Source: Lentzea flava (GTDB lineage: Bacteria > Actinomycetota > Actinomycetes > Mycobacteriales > Pseudonocardiaceae). Taken from it: a DNA stretch of 64,000 nt. Positions 44,942 through 53,615 of the stretch are shown here, piece by piece. The first letter of the stretch is position 1. The number at the start of each line of letters is the position of its first letter. A model generated the notes under the pieces. That model saw only the letters and a list, made by a program, of their open reading frames with translations, searched no databases and was not told where the DNA came from. The position numbers and the translations under genes are program-made. The stretch is from the NCBI RefSeq assembly GCF_014648475.1, contig NZ_BMRE01000019.1, positions 1 through 64,000 on the forward strand, read 5' to 3'.

Positions 44942-46693
44942 ATGGCGCGATCCGCGACCGCGCAACGCACCAAGAAAGCCGCGATGACCACACTCGGTGA
45001 CGACGTTCGAGTGGGGATCTACGTGCGGCGCTCCACCGACGACGAGCACCAGCCCTACTCGATCGAGGCACAGGACACGCGCCTGCACGCTTACATCGAC
45101 TCCCAGCCCGGCTGGCGGCTCGTCGCACGCTTCCCCGACGACGCCTCCGGAGCCACCACCGAACGGCCCGGCTTGCACCGCGCCCTGGCTGCTGCTCGTG
45201 CCGGGTTGATCGACGTACTGCTCGTGTACCGGGTGGACCGGTTCTCCCGCAACCTGCGGGACATGGTCATGCTGCTCGACGAACTCGACACCGCCGGGGT
45301 GGTGTTCCGGTCCGCGACCGAGCCGTTCGACACCTCCACCCCGATGGGCCGCATGCTCGTGCAGATGCTCGGCATGTTCGCCCAGTTCGAACGCGACACC
45401 ATCATCGACCGCGTCATCGCCGGCATGGAACGCAAACACGCCAAAGGAAAATGGAAAGGCGGCAGGCGCCCCTACGGCTACCAAGTCGACAAGACCACCC
45501 ACACCCTCGTCATCGACGAGCACGAGGCCGTGATCGTGCGCCTGATCTTCGACTCCTACACCAGAGACCGGCTCGGCTCCCGAGCCATCGCCACACTGCT
45601 CAACGACCGGGGCCACCGCACCAGCTGCGGCGGCAAATGGTCCGGCTACCAAGTCCTCCGCGCCCTCAACAACCGCGTCTACCTCGGCGAACTGACGTTC
45701 CGGGAGACCACCGTGACCAACACCCACGCACCCATCATCGACCTCACCATCTGGGAACAAGCCCAAGCCATCCTCGACGCCCGCGGCGAATCCCACGCCC
45801 ACCGCGCCGCCTCCGGCTCCGACTACGTCCTCACCGGCCGCCTACGCTGCCCGAAGTGCGGCAAAGCCATGATCGGCACCCGCGCCACCGGCCGCAACCG
45901 CACCTACCGCTACTACACCTGCTGGAACCTCGCCCGCTACGACGCCAGCAAATGCGACTTCACACGCCTCAACGCCGACGCCGTGGACACGGCCGTCCTG
46001 AACGCGCTGACCACCTTCTACCGCACCCGCCACGACCTCATCGCCGATGCCATCACCCACGAACAGAAGCAACACCAGGCAGCGCACGCTGACCGGCACG
46101 CCGAACTCACCGCCGTCGACAACGAGCTGACCAAGACCGGAACGGCCATCGACCGCTACCTGACCGCGTTCGAACGCGGCACCATCAACCAAGAGCTGGT
46201 CGCCGGCCGGCTCACCGAACTCCGTGCCAAGAGCAAGCAACTCCGCGTCCGCCGCGACGAACTGACCCTGACGCTGGACGACGAGCCCACCATGCCGGAG
46301 CCCGCTACCCTGGCAGCGGTGGCCGACCAGATCGCCGAGATCATCGCCGACGGCACCCACAACCAGACCAAGGCCCTAGTCGAAGCCATGGTCGAGAAGG
46401 TCACCATCACCGGACCCGACCGGCTCATCCCGGTCTTCCGCATCCCCCAACCCCGCAACAGCGACGAGGCCGCACCCGCTCAAGCAGCGGATACGGCCCC
46501 GAACGGAGTGGTTCGCACAATGACTAACTTGGTGGAGCTGAGGGGAATCGAACCCCTGACCTTCTCGATGCGAACTATCGGCGGGCTGGTCGATCGTGGT
46601 TTTTGTCGAGGTCAGAGGGTCGACGGAGGTCGCTCGCGGTCGTCTCTGGCCGATGCGGTTGCTGTACTTTGCTGCTGTACTGCGGCCCTCTGA
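44942..46693 (+). CDS. Large serine recombinase, intact
   Basis: 583 aa as read. Catalytic domain VGIYVRRSTDD (Ser near residue 30), DVLLVYRVDRFSRN, FAQFERDTIIDRV; recombinase domain KGGRRPYGYQV...DRLGSRAIATLLNDRG; zinc ribbon RCPKCGKAM with CWNLARYDASKCDF; coiled coil to about residue 470. Homologous to the broken prophage integrase. The frame runs through the 44-bp tRNA-derived repeat at 46532, so the last about 50 residues (from LVELRGIEPLTF) are encoded by att and AICE DNA and may not be ancestral. Likely drives integration of the 42-46 kb element. Confidence 0.85.
   Translation: MARSATAQRTKKAAMTTLGDDVRVGIYVRRSTDDEHQPYSIEAQDTRLHAYIDSQPGWRLVARFPDDASGATTERPGLHRALAAARAGLIDVLLVYRVDRFSRNLRDMVMLLDELDTAGVVFRSATEPFDTSTPMGRMLVQMLGMFAQFERDTIIDRVIAGMERKHAKGKWKGGRRPYGYQVDKTTHTLVIDEHEAVIVRLIFDSYTRDRLGSRAIATLLNDRGHRTSCGGKWSGYQVLRALNNRVYLGELTFRETTVTNTHAPIIDLTIWEQAQAILDARGESHAHRAASGSDYVLTGRLRCPKCGKAMIGTRATGRNRTYRYYTCWNLARYDASKCDFTRLNADAVDTAVLNALTTFYRTRHDLIADAITHEQKQHQAAHADRHAELTAVDNELTKTGTAIDRYLTAFERGTINQELVAGRLTELRAKSKQLRVRRDELTLTLDDEPTMPEPATLAAVADQIAEIIADGTHNQTKALVEAMVEKVTITGPDRLIPVFRIPQPRNSDEAAPAQAADTAPNGVVRTMTNLVELRGIEPLTFSMRTIGGLVDRGFCRGQRVDGGRSRSSLADAVAVLCCCTAAL
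46532..46575. repeat. AICE att site, tRNA-Ala 3'-half duplicate
   Basis: 44 bases identical to 63135-63178, which is the 3' half of tRNA-Ala(CGC) from its anticodon loop to just past the discriminator. Here the 5' half is absent, so this is the tRNA-truncated end of the element. It defines the left boundary of a 16.6 kb AICE whose integrase lies next to the complete tRNA. Confidence 0.9.
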
Positions 46694-46734
46694 CCAGGCA
46701 ATACGCCTGTAAGCAGCAACCGCACCGACGTGGT

Positions 46735-46865
46735 TCGAGGGCAAGCCTGTGGGCTGGTCGACGCCGTCAAGGCGTTGAGCTGTCCATAGGCGCGGCAGCC
46801 GAGCGCCGTGCCCAGCTCGACCAGGCCGGCCACTTCAGCGCTCGTCCCGACTCGACGATGAACCA
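46735..46865 (-). pseudogene. Truncated copy of the 48.1 kb small gene
   Basis: About 110 bases are clearly similar to 48118-48240. On the minus strand they encode LGCRAYGQLNALTASTSPQAC, matching the C-terminal motif of the 87-aa gene at 48096-48359. The N-terminal part is missing or unrecognisable. It lies immediately inside the AICE left end. Confidence 0.5.
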
Positions 46866-47453
46866 TCACGGAACGAGCGTGGCCAAGTCGATGGAGACCT
46901 CGACGGGACCCGGCAGCGCAACCCGCATGTCGTCGCCAGAGAGCGGCACCGGTGTGCGCTCGCGATAGACGCCACCGACCAGCTCGTAGGCGCGCAGCGT
47001 CGCAGTCCGGCGAATGGCGTGGAGGTCGACGGTCCAGAGGTAAGGAACACCGGCGGTCGCATACCCGGCGACCTTGGTTTCGCGTTCATGCGCACTGTTG
47101 CCCGGAGACCAGACCTCCACCGCGAGTATCAGCGCTGAAGCGGGAAAACTCGTGGTCGTCGGCAGGGTGTTGAGGAGTGCAACGTCAGGTATCAACGCGG
47201 TCCGGATGGCCGTAGAGATCTCCACCCCTACGCCGCTGACAGCGTGCAACCGATCGTTGCCCTCGACTGCCTGCCACAGGGCTCGATAGAGCGCACCTGA
47301 GGCAAACTGGTGAGGGCCACCCGGCGGCGGAGACACGTGGTAGTAACCCCAGATCAGCTCAAGCCTTGACCCGTCATCCGGGTGCTCGGCGGTGCGCCAT
47401 TCCTCAACAGTGTGTGGACCGATGGGATGCGCGAGATCGCTTGCAGCTGTCAC
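46866..47453 (-). CDS. Uma2-family endonuclease-like protein
   Basis: 195 aa from GTG 47453. VEEWRTAEHPDDGSRLELIWG, TALIPDVALL and LILAVEVWSPGN with ERETKVAGYATAGVPYLWTV give the E...D...E-x-x...K pattern of Uma2 (PD-(D/E)XK superfamily) proteins. They are abundant in actinobacteria and biochemically poorly characterised. Cargo gene at the AICE left end. Confidence 0.85.
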   Translation of the reverse strand: MTAASDLAHPIGPHTVEEWRTAEHPDDGSRLELIWGYYHVSPPPGGPHQFASGALYRALWQAVEGNDRLHAVSGVGVEISTAIRTALIPDVALLNTLPTTTSFPASALILAVEVWSPGNSAHERETKVAGYATAGVPYLWTVDLHAIRRTATLRAYELVGGVYRERTPVPLSGDDMRVALPGPVEVSIDLATLVP

Positions 47454-47720
47454 GCGCTCACCTCACCTTATCCGACCGGCACGTGTGCATAGCAAAGCTG
47501 TCAAGCGTTCCTGCTGACACGCACACACTAGCATCGGCACGTGGTTCTGTGTTGACGGTTAGGCCGCCTCGTTGGTAGTCACCGCAGGTCAAGCCCTATT
47601 AGCGGGTCGCACAGCGTCGTTCGATCATGTTCGCCAAGGTCAGGCCGTTGTGTCAGGTCGCCTTATCGACCCCAACGGGCGGAACGATCCTGAACCGGTC
47701 ACCCGCTACTGTCCGCATTC

Positions 47721-48113
47721 ATGCGTATGACCGCTGTTACCGCTGTGTGTGCCTGCGTTGCGCTGTTCACGTCTGGTTGCTCGCCGGCCACCTACGAGGA
47801 GCGCATGAGTTACTTGCGCAAGGTCGCACAGCAGGGAGCCGAGACTCACGAGCTGCTCAAGAGCCAGGACGCAAAGATCGATGAGGAGCGATGCAAAGCC
47901 GCATTCGCGGGTCTGAAGAACATGGGCGACCGGCCGGACGTCACGGGAGTGGGCGGCCAGACCGCCGAGTGGAACGAACAGATCCAACAGTTCTTCGTGG
48001 ACTCGTGTGTGTCTGGCAAGCCAAAGCCGGTTCCTGGTGAGAGTGTCGGCCAAGCCCCGTCCGGTACTTCGAGCTCAACGCCATCTCCGACGCCGTCAAC
48101 CGCTTCTGGCTGA
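47721..48113 (+). CDS. Small lipoprotein
   Basis: 130 aa. Signal peptide MTAVTAVCACVALFTSGC ends in a lipobox Cys; the mature part is helical and charged (KVAQQGAETHELLKSQDAKID) and ends in a Ser/Thr/Pro tail. Two further Cys could pair. Exported and lipid-anchored; role unknown. ATG 47727 is an alternative start. Confidence 0.65.
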   Translation: MRMTAVTAVCACVALFTSGCSPATYEERMSYLRKVAQQGAETHELLKSQDAKIDEERCKAAFAGLKNMGDRPDVTGVGGQTAEWNEQIQQFFVDSCVSGKPKPVPGESVGQAPSGTSSSTPSPTPSTASG

Positions 48114-48359
48114 TCCTTCGCAGAGTCGAGCGCAAGCCTGTGGGCTGGTTGACGCCCTCAAGACATTGAGCTGTCCATAGGCGCGGCAGTCGAGCGCCAA
48201 GACCAGCTCGGCCAAGTCGGCCACTTGGCGCTCGTCCCAACCTGAGCGCTTTCGCTCCTCGGGCATCATCCCGACACGAAGCCGATCTTGCGGACAGCGG
48301 TGCCGGGTCAAGACACGCTTCCCAGTCTTGACGCGGTGCCGCTGGCCGCGGTTGATCAT
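48096..48359 (-). CDS. Small protein with CRAYGQLNxLRxSTSPQ motif
   Basis: 87 aa from ATG 48359 (MINRGQRHRVKTGKRVLTRH). The C-terminal half WDERQVADLAELVLALDCRAY is followed by GQLNVLRASTSPQAC. A truncated homologue lies at 46735-46865. Basic and helical, so nucleic-acid binding is conceivable. No family named. It overlaps the 3' end of the convergent lipoprotein gene. Confidence 0.45.
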   Translation of the reverse strand: MINRGQRHRVKTGKRVLTRHRCPQDRLRVGMMPEERKRSGWDERQVADLAELVLALDCRAYGQLNVLRASTSPQACARLCEGSARSG

Positions 48360-48460
48360 GGCGTGTCGGGATGATGCTCTCCGCGGCTGCCTTCTCCTTT
48401 GCGGTTCCCTGTGGGGGCCGCCTTGATGAAGAAAAGAAACTCTGAACACCGCTGCCGCGG

Positions 48461-49168
48461 CTAGAAGTTGATCAAGTGCCGAAGAAGCACCGCGTCTGTC
48501 AGATCCGGCAACACCTTGTCGGCTCCGGCGGCCTGAAGCTCGTCAACACTGCTACGTCCGGTTGCCACTGCGATCACTCGTACACCCGCCGTCAGCCCGG
48601 CTGCTACATCACGTGGCGTGTCACCGATGAGCACAGTGTGGTTGGTATCGACGGGCGCGCCGATACGTTGACTCGCGCGTTCCCGGGCGATCGTCACCAA
48701 CTCGGGCCTGTCGGCGTGGTCGTCGCCGTAGGCGCTGGCCTCCAGGTCAAGGAACCGGTCCAACCCGAATGCTGCCAACTTGATGTGCGCAACTGCTCGC
48801 AGATTCCCGGTCAGCACACCCTGATGGATTGCCGGGTCAGCCGCCAACGCGGCCAACGCTTCCCGCGCTCCTGGCAACACTCGGCCTCGCGCTGCGAACT
48901 CCTCACGACCGGCGTCGTAGCTGTGAGCCAGAGCATCCGCGAGCTTCCGTGTTGCAGCATCGTCCGGTTCGATGCCGTGCAACTTCAGGGTTTCAGCGAT
49001 GATGTCCAGCTCGGTTCTGCCGCTCACGTCGGCCAGTTGCTGGAAAGACCGGCCGAACGCTGCCGGGAACGCCCGCTCGTACATCTCGCGCCCCATGCCG
49101 CGCGACTGAAGGAGCGTGTGGTCGATGTCCCAGAGTACGAGCTGGCGAGGCTCGTTCGGCGCGATCAT
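48461..49168 (-). CDS. HAD-superfamily hydrolase
   Basis: 235 aa. Motif I LWDIDHTLL, motif II GVLTGN, Lys/Arg region and motif IV VLIGDTPRDVAAG define a haloacid-dehalogenase phosphatase with a helical cap (MYERAFPAAFGRS). Resembles phosphoglycolate/beta-phosphoglucomutase-like members, but substrate cannot be fixed. Divergent from the XRE regulator. Confidence 0.85.
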   Translation of the reverse strand: MIAPNEPRQLVLWDIDHTLLQSRGMGREMYERAFPAAFGRSFQQLADVSGRTELDIIAETLKLHGIEPDDAATRKLADALAHSYDAGREEFAARGRVLPGAREALAALAADPAIHQGVLTGNLRAVAHIKLAAFGLDRFLDLEASAYGDDHADRPELVTIARERASQRIGAPVDTNHTVLIGDTPRDVAAGLTAGVRVIAVATGRSSVDELQAAGADKVLPDLTDAVLLRHLINF

Positions 49169-49246
49169 GTAGCGAGTCTGTCACCCGATCGAGGTCTCGT
49201 GCTGGGGCGTAGCATCGGTGCAGGTCAACGCTTCCCAGGGGTGGGG

Positions 49247-50449
49247 ATGGACGAACAGCTGGCAGTCATGATCGGCGAACGAGTGCGTCTGCGTTGCCTC
49301 GCCTCGCGGATGCCGAAGACCGTGATTGCCGGGCTGGCGGGCATCACGCCTGACTACCTCTACCAGATCGAACGCGGGCTCAAGCTCCCCACAGTCACGG
49401 TGCTGAAGCAGCTGGCCGACGTGCTGGGCGTGTCGGCCGACGAGTTGTTGCACTCTTCGACAAAGCGCAAGGCTTCGGCTCGGTCAGATTCGGCGGGCGA
49501 TGCGTTGTACCGGGCGTTCACCAGGCCGTTGGGATCGGATGGCGCTGCTGTCGACGTGAAAGTGTTGCGCCGCAACGTCTTGAGCGCGTGGCAAACCTGG
49601 CAGACATCGGCCACGCGATACAGCCAGCTTGCCCCGGAGCTTCCCGAGCTCGTCATCCAGACCGAGCGAGCTTTGCGCGGCGGTGCGTACGTCGCCGCGG
49701 CTGAACGGCGAGAGGTTCAGCGGTGCGCGGCCGATCTGTACGCGTTGCTGCGCAGCGTCGCCAAGAGGCTTGGCAGGGTGGATGTTTCACTGCTCGCTGC
49801 GGACCGGGCGATTCGTGCCGGAGAGAACGCGGACGACCCGCTGCGGTTGGCCATGGCCCAGTGGAACCTGGCTCAGGTCCTGCTTGCCGACGGCGAAGCT
49901 CAAGGCGCGGAAGACGTGGCCATGCACGCGGCCGAGTCGCTTTCTCCACGGACGGATGACCTGGACGCCGTGGCGCTCCGCGGTGCGCTCCTGCTCGTCG
50001 GTTCCATCGCAGCTGCTCGCTGCGGTGACGTTTGGCGGGCAAGGGAGCGTGTGCAAGCAGTCGAGCCGTTGGCGCAGCGGACTGGCGAACGCAACACGCT
50101 GTGGACGGTGTTCGGTCCTACGAACGTTGCGATGCACGCCGTCAGCATTGAGGTAGAGGCCGGCGCGGCTGCGGACGGCCTTCGGCTGGCCGAACGCATC
50201 GATCATGACCGCTCGCCCTCGATCGAGCGCCGCGTCGCGTTTCTCCTCGACCAGGCCAAGGGGCAGGTTCAGCGCCGGGACTACGGCAGCGCGCTGGTCA
50301 TGTTGTCCGCGACCGAGCGTGAAGCACCGGAAGACCTGAAGCACCGGCCAGCTGCACACCGCCTGTTGGAAACGCTCGTCCAGCGGGCACGGCGGTCTGT
50401 CGCGACGGAAGCCGCGCGGCTGGCCACGCGGGTCGGCGCACCTCTCTGA
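49247..50449 (+). CDS. XRE regulator with TPR-like domain
   Basis: 400 aa from ATG 49247. Helix-turn-helix AVMIGERVRLRCLASRMPK, VIAGLAGITPDYLYQIERGLK at residues 5-50, followed by Ala/Leu-rich helical repeats (LRLAMAQWNLAQVLLADGEAQ) typical of TPR sensor domains. Such regulators often respond to small signals and control nearby genes, here possibly the divergent HAD hydrolase. Confidence 0.8.
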   Translation: MDEQLAVMIGERVRLRCLASRMPKTVIAGLAGITPDYLYQIERGLKLPTVTVLKQLADVLGVSADELLHSSTKRKASARSDSAGDALYRAFTRPLGSDGAAVDVKVLRRNVLSAWQTWQTSATRYSQLAPELPELVIQTERALRGGAYVAAAERREVQRCAADLYALLRSVAKRLGRVDVSLLAADRAIRAGENADDPLRLAMAQWNLAQVLLADGEAQGAEDVAMHAAESLSPRTDDLDAVALRGALLLVGSIAAARCGDVWRARERVQAVEPLAQRTGERNTLWTVFGPTNVAMHAVSIEVEAGAAADGLRLAERIDHDRSPSIERRVAFLLDQAKGQVQRRDYGSALVMLSATEREAPEDLKHRPAAHRLLETLVQRARRSVATEAARLATRVGAPL

Positions 50450-50562
50450 ACAGCAGCGCTCCTAGGCGGGCCTAGCTGACAGCTCGGGTTACCGCCGCGT
50501 AGTCGACCTAGCGTCGCGGCTGGCGCCCCCTTTCGTGCGCCACCAGCTGTCTGCGTGGAGGA

Positions 50563-50856
50563 GTGCGCGCCGTGACGCCCGAGGATGTCGAACTGGCCGC
50601 AGGGCTCAAGAAAATCTCTGAGCTCATGCCCGGCGTCGCATTCGACTTCATCATGGGCACTCTCTCGCCGGAGAAGGAGTACGAGTTCGGCCAGATCCTC
50701 ATCACGCTCGGCGAGATCCTTTCCCACAGAGCCGAAAAGCGCGGTCTGTCTGGGCCACCGATAGACCGGGGTACAGAAAACGGCCTGGCAAAGCGGGTAG
50801 ACGATGCCTCCAAGCAGCCGCATAAAGCGTCTGCCGACGATTCGGAACCACGGTGA
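50563..50856 (+). CDS. Hypothetical protein preceding XRE pair
   Basis: 97 aa from GTG 50563 after GGAGGAG (GTG 50572 also possible). Contains DVELAAGLKKISELMPGVAF and LSPEKEYEFGQILITLGEIL; no motif recognised. Its stop overlaps the start of the next regulator, so it is cotranscribed. Could be a small partner protein of that regulator. Confidence 0.55.
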   Translation: MRAVTPEDVELAAGLKKISELMPGVAFDFIMGTLSPEKEYEFGQILITLGEILSHRAEKRGLSGPPIDRGTENGLAKRVDDASKQPHKASADDSEPR

Positions 50857-51728
50857 ACGAAACTTTTCGTCCATCAATGACCGAAAGGTCGATTGGACGC
50901 ACCCTGCGGACGTGGCGAAACGAGGCTGGCATGAGCCTGGCCAAGGCTTGCGAGACTTCGGGATTCTCGGTAGCCACCCTTAGCCTGATCGAGAACGGGA
51001 TAAAGCCGCTCGATCCGCTTGACATCATGATTCTTGGGCGTATTTACGAACTTCCAAACGACACGTGGAAGCGAGAGGTCAGGCGAGCCGAATACGCGTC
51101 CAACGAGCGCGCGAGTGGCGAAAGCAAGCAACGTCTCAACGCACCAGAGGATGTCGACAAGTCTTATCTAGAAGCCGTGACGCTCTACGCGCTTGGCACT
51201 GACATGCTCCCGCGATTCGTTCACACACCCGAGTACAGGATTTCAGCAACGACACTGGGATGCCCAACCTATCCGGGCGACAGTCCGGCAAGCACTGCTG
51301 AGCGGCACGCTGGCTGGATCCGCCGCCTTGCCTCCACCAAGGGCAGCAGCATGACAGTGGAAGTGCTGGTTACCGAAGATGCGGTACGCCGGGTGGTCGG
51401 TAATCCGACGATCACGAACGCCGCACTCGTTCAGCTGGTGCACCTGTCGGAAATCGAGCACTTCAAGGTTCAGGTCATAGAACGTGAATTCTGTCTCGAC
51501 GCCCGCCTCGAAAGCTCCTACATGCATCTCACCTTTCCTCATCGGCAGCATGATGACGTGGTTTACATCGAACGTTCCGGCAGCGGCCGGTATATCGAGG
51601 ACCCGGCCGTTTGCCAGCTGGTTCAACAGAGCTTCAAGGCATTGCAGCGGAGCGCACTCACCCCAACCCTGTCCGTGGAGCTGATAGCAGAGGTAGCCAG
51701 CTCCCTAGCATTTGACCTGTCCCGTTGA
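50853..51728 (+). CDS. XRE/DUF5753-type regulator (first of tandem pair)
   Basis: 291 aa from GTG 50853. Helix-turn-helix IGRTLRTWRNEAGMSLAKAC, FSVATLSLIENGIKPLD; C-terminal sensor with TLYALGTDMLPRFVHTPEYR and VQVIEREFCLDARLESSY, the DUF5753 pattern. Base composition is lower in G+C than the AICE backbone. Paired head-to-tail with a similar regulator. Confidence 0.8.
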   Translation: MNETFRPSMTERSIGRTLRTWRNEAGMSLAKACETSGFSVATLSLIENGIKPLDPLDIMILGRIYELPNDTWKREVRRAEYASNERASGESKQRLNAPEDVDKSYLEAVTLYALGTDMLPRFVHTPEYRISATTLGCPTYPGDSPASTAERHAGWIRRLASTKGSSMTVEVLVTEDAVRRVVGNPTITNAALVQLVHLSEIEHFKVQVIEREFCLDARLESSYMHLTFPHRQHDDVVYIERSGSGRYIEDPAVCQLVQQSFKALQRSALTPTLSVELIAEVASSLAFDLSR

Positions 51729-51748
51729 GAATTAGAACGGCTGGCGTC

Positions 51749-52582
51749 ATGGATCGAATCCCGCTTACTCCACAGAGCCGCGAACTCGGCGACGAACTGC
51801 GGCACCTTCGCAAGAAGTTCGCCAAGGGAGCAGAATTCGCCGCACAACTCGGTTGGGATCCGAGCAAGGTATCCAACATCGAGCGCGGCAAGGTGCGGCC
51901 GACAGAGAAAGATCTGGCACAGTATCTGACAGCGTGCGGAAGAGATCTCGACTGCATCGACGAGTTCTTCGATCGGTATAGGAACGCCTTCGCGCCGTAC
52001 TACGCTCAGCGGGCACACAACTTCAGCACGATCATGTTTGCCGAACGCGAAGCAACTGCCATCATGGGCTACAGCAAAGCAACGCTACCGGATTTGCTGC
52101 GAACCGAGGATTACGCGACGCACGTACTCCAACAGCGTGGGGCAACTCCGGAACAGATCCGGCTCGCCCTCGAATCTCTGCGGGAACGTCAGCGCATTTT
52201 GCGATCGCCGATACGTCCGGACTGCGTGTTTTATGTCTCGGAGCGGACCCTAACTGCGCACCTCGGCGATGACCGCGCAACCATGGACCAGCTCGAACTG
52301 CTCAAACAGTTGTCGTGGGCGCTCCGAATCGTTCCTGACGACAACGACATACCAACTTCGACCGGCTTCGTGGTCTATGAGAGGGATAAGTTTCCCACAA
52401 CGGTGGTTGTCGAGTGCGACCTTGCCGACGTCTTCATACACGATGACGCGGCAATATCTCGATGCCGGACGGTCCTGGCGACACTGAGCGACGTTGCTCT
52501 GAGCAACGCGGAATCGAGGGACCTTCTCAGTCGATCGCTCGCAGACAAGTACGCGGCGGTCATCAAGGCCGCAGCAAGTTAG
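51749..52582 (+). CDS. XRE/DUF5753-type regulator (second of tandem pair)
   Basis: 277 aa from ATG 51749; TTG 51725 would overlap the preceding stop. Helix-turn-helix LGDELRHLRKKFAKGAEFAA, DPSKVSNIERGKVRPT, then the DUF5753 region with DLLRTEDYATHVLQQRGATP and DQLELLKQLSWALRIVPDD. It shares low G+C with its partner. Together with the preceding APH-like gene it forms a regulatory cassette. Confidence 0.8.
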   Translation: MDRIPLTPQSRELGDELRHLRKKFAKGAEFAAQLGWDPSKVSNIERGKVRPTEKDLAQYLTACGRDLDCIDEFFDRYRNAFAPYYAQRAHNFSTIMFAEREATAIMGYSKATLPDLLRTEDYATHVLQQRGATPEQIRLALESLRERQRILRSPIRPDCVFYVSERTLTAHLGDDRATMDQLELLKQLSWALRIVPDDNDIPTSTGFVVYERDKFPTTVVVECDLADVFIHDDAAISRCRTVLATLSDVALSNAESRDLLSRSLADKYAAVIKAAAS

Positions 52583-52688
52583 CAATCGGTTGCGTCCGCG
52601 CGCTGAGCCGTGCTTGAGCAGGCACAGGTTCAGCCACACCCCCATGGGGGGCAACTAGACCTGGCAGACCCAATACTGGACCTCTAGC

Positions 52689-53615
52689 GTGGGCAGGGTG
52701 CACAACGTGGTTGAAGCGGACATCCCGGACGGGCCATTCAGCTCGCGCCTGGCGGCTGCGGTGCTCAAGGAGGCCTCCGCCCACACAGGAATTGACTCAA
52801 CCGATGCACGCTTGATGCGATTGGGTGAAAACGCCCTGTTTCATCTACCGAATTCATCCGCTGTTGTGCGTATCGCGCGGAGTCGCGACCACTGGGACGA
52901 CGCGGTCAAGGAAGTTGCGGTTGCGAACTGGCTGCAAGAGAACGGCGTACCCGCCGCGCGGTTGTACGACGTTGCTCAACCGATCTCGATCTCCGGGTAC
53001 CCAGCAACGTTCTGGCGCTACATCGACGGTCGCAACGGCGGACGCGGCGACGTCGGCGACTTGGGGCGCCTGCTCCTCAAGGTGCACTGGACGCCGCCCC
53101 CGACGTCCTTCGAGCTACCCGAGCAAGACATCCTTGCGCGCGTTGAGCCGCGGATCGCGTCAGCCCGCGTCCCGGACTCGGACAAACACTTTCTGTTGAG
53201 CAGGGTCGTCGAACTCAGGGAAGCGATCAACGAGCTTGAGTTCCCGCTCGAACCGACCGCGACGCACGGAGATGCGCACGTCCAGAACCTGATGATCAGT
53301 GACGGTGCCGCCATCCTGATCGACTTCGAGCGCTTCTCGTGGGGTCAGCCCGAGTGGGACCTGGCCATGACGGCGACCGAGTACCTGTCTGCCGGGTGGT
53401 GGACGGCTCGCGAGTACCACCAGTTCTGCGAGGCCTACGGCCACGACGTGACGCGGTGGGACGGCTTCAAGGTCCTGCAGGCCACGCACGAGATCAAGAT
53501 GACCACCTGGATCATGCAGAACGTCGACGAGTCCCCTGAGATAGCCGCCGAGTACGCCACTCGCATTGAGACGATGCGCTCGGGACGCACAGACCAGCCG
53601 TGGCGTCCGTTCTAG
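52689..53615 (+). CDS. Aminoglycoside phosphotransferase-like kinase
   Basis: 308 aa from GTG 52689 (GTG 52698 possible). Kinase-like fold with VVRIARSRDHWDDAVKEVAV, catalytic HGDAHVQNLM (H-G-D-x4-N) and metal-binding AILIDFERFSWG. Members phosphorylate antibiotics, sugars or small metabolites; resistance cannot be claimed from sequence alone. Adjacent DUF5753 regulators suggest regulated expression. Confidence 0.8.
   Translation: MGRVHNVVEADIPDGPFSSRLAAAVLKEASAHTGIDSTDARLMRLGENALFHLPNSSAVVRIARSRDHWDDAVKEVAVANWLQENGVPAARLYDVAQPISISGYPATFWRYIDGRNGGRGDVGDLGRLLLKVHWTPPPTSFELPEQDILARVEPRIASARVPDSDKHFLLSRVVELREAINELEFPLEPTATHGDAHVQNLMISDGAAILIDFERFSWGQPEWDLAMTATEYLSAGWWTAREYHQFCEAYGHDVTRWDGFKVLQATHEIKMTTWIMQNVDESPEIAAEYATRIETMRSGRTDQPWRPF

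Noticed and set aside
46532..46693. C-terminal LVELRGIEPLTF tail as a real recombinase domain
   Set aside because: It is a translation of the tRNA-derived att repeat and AICE DNA, a known annotation artefact.
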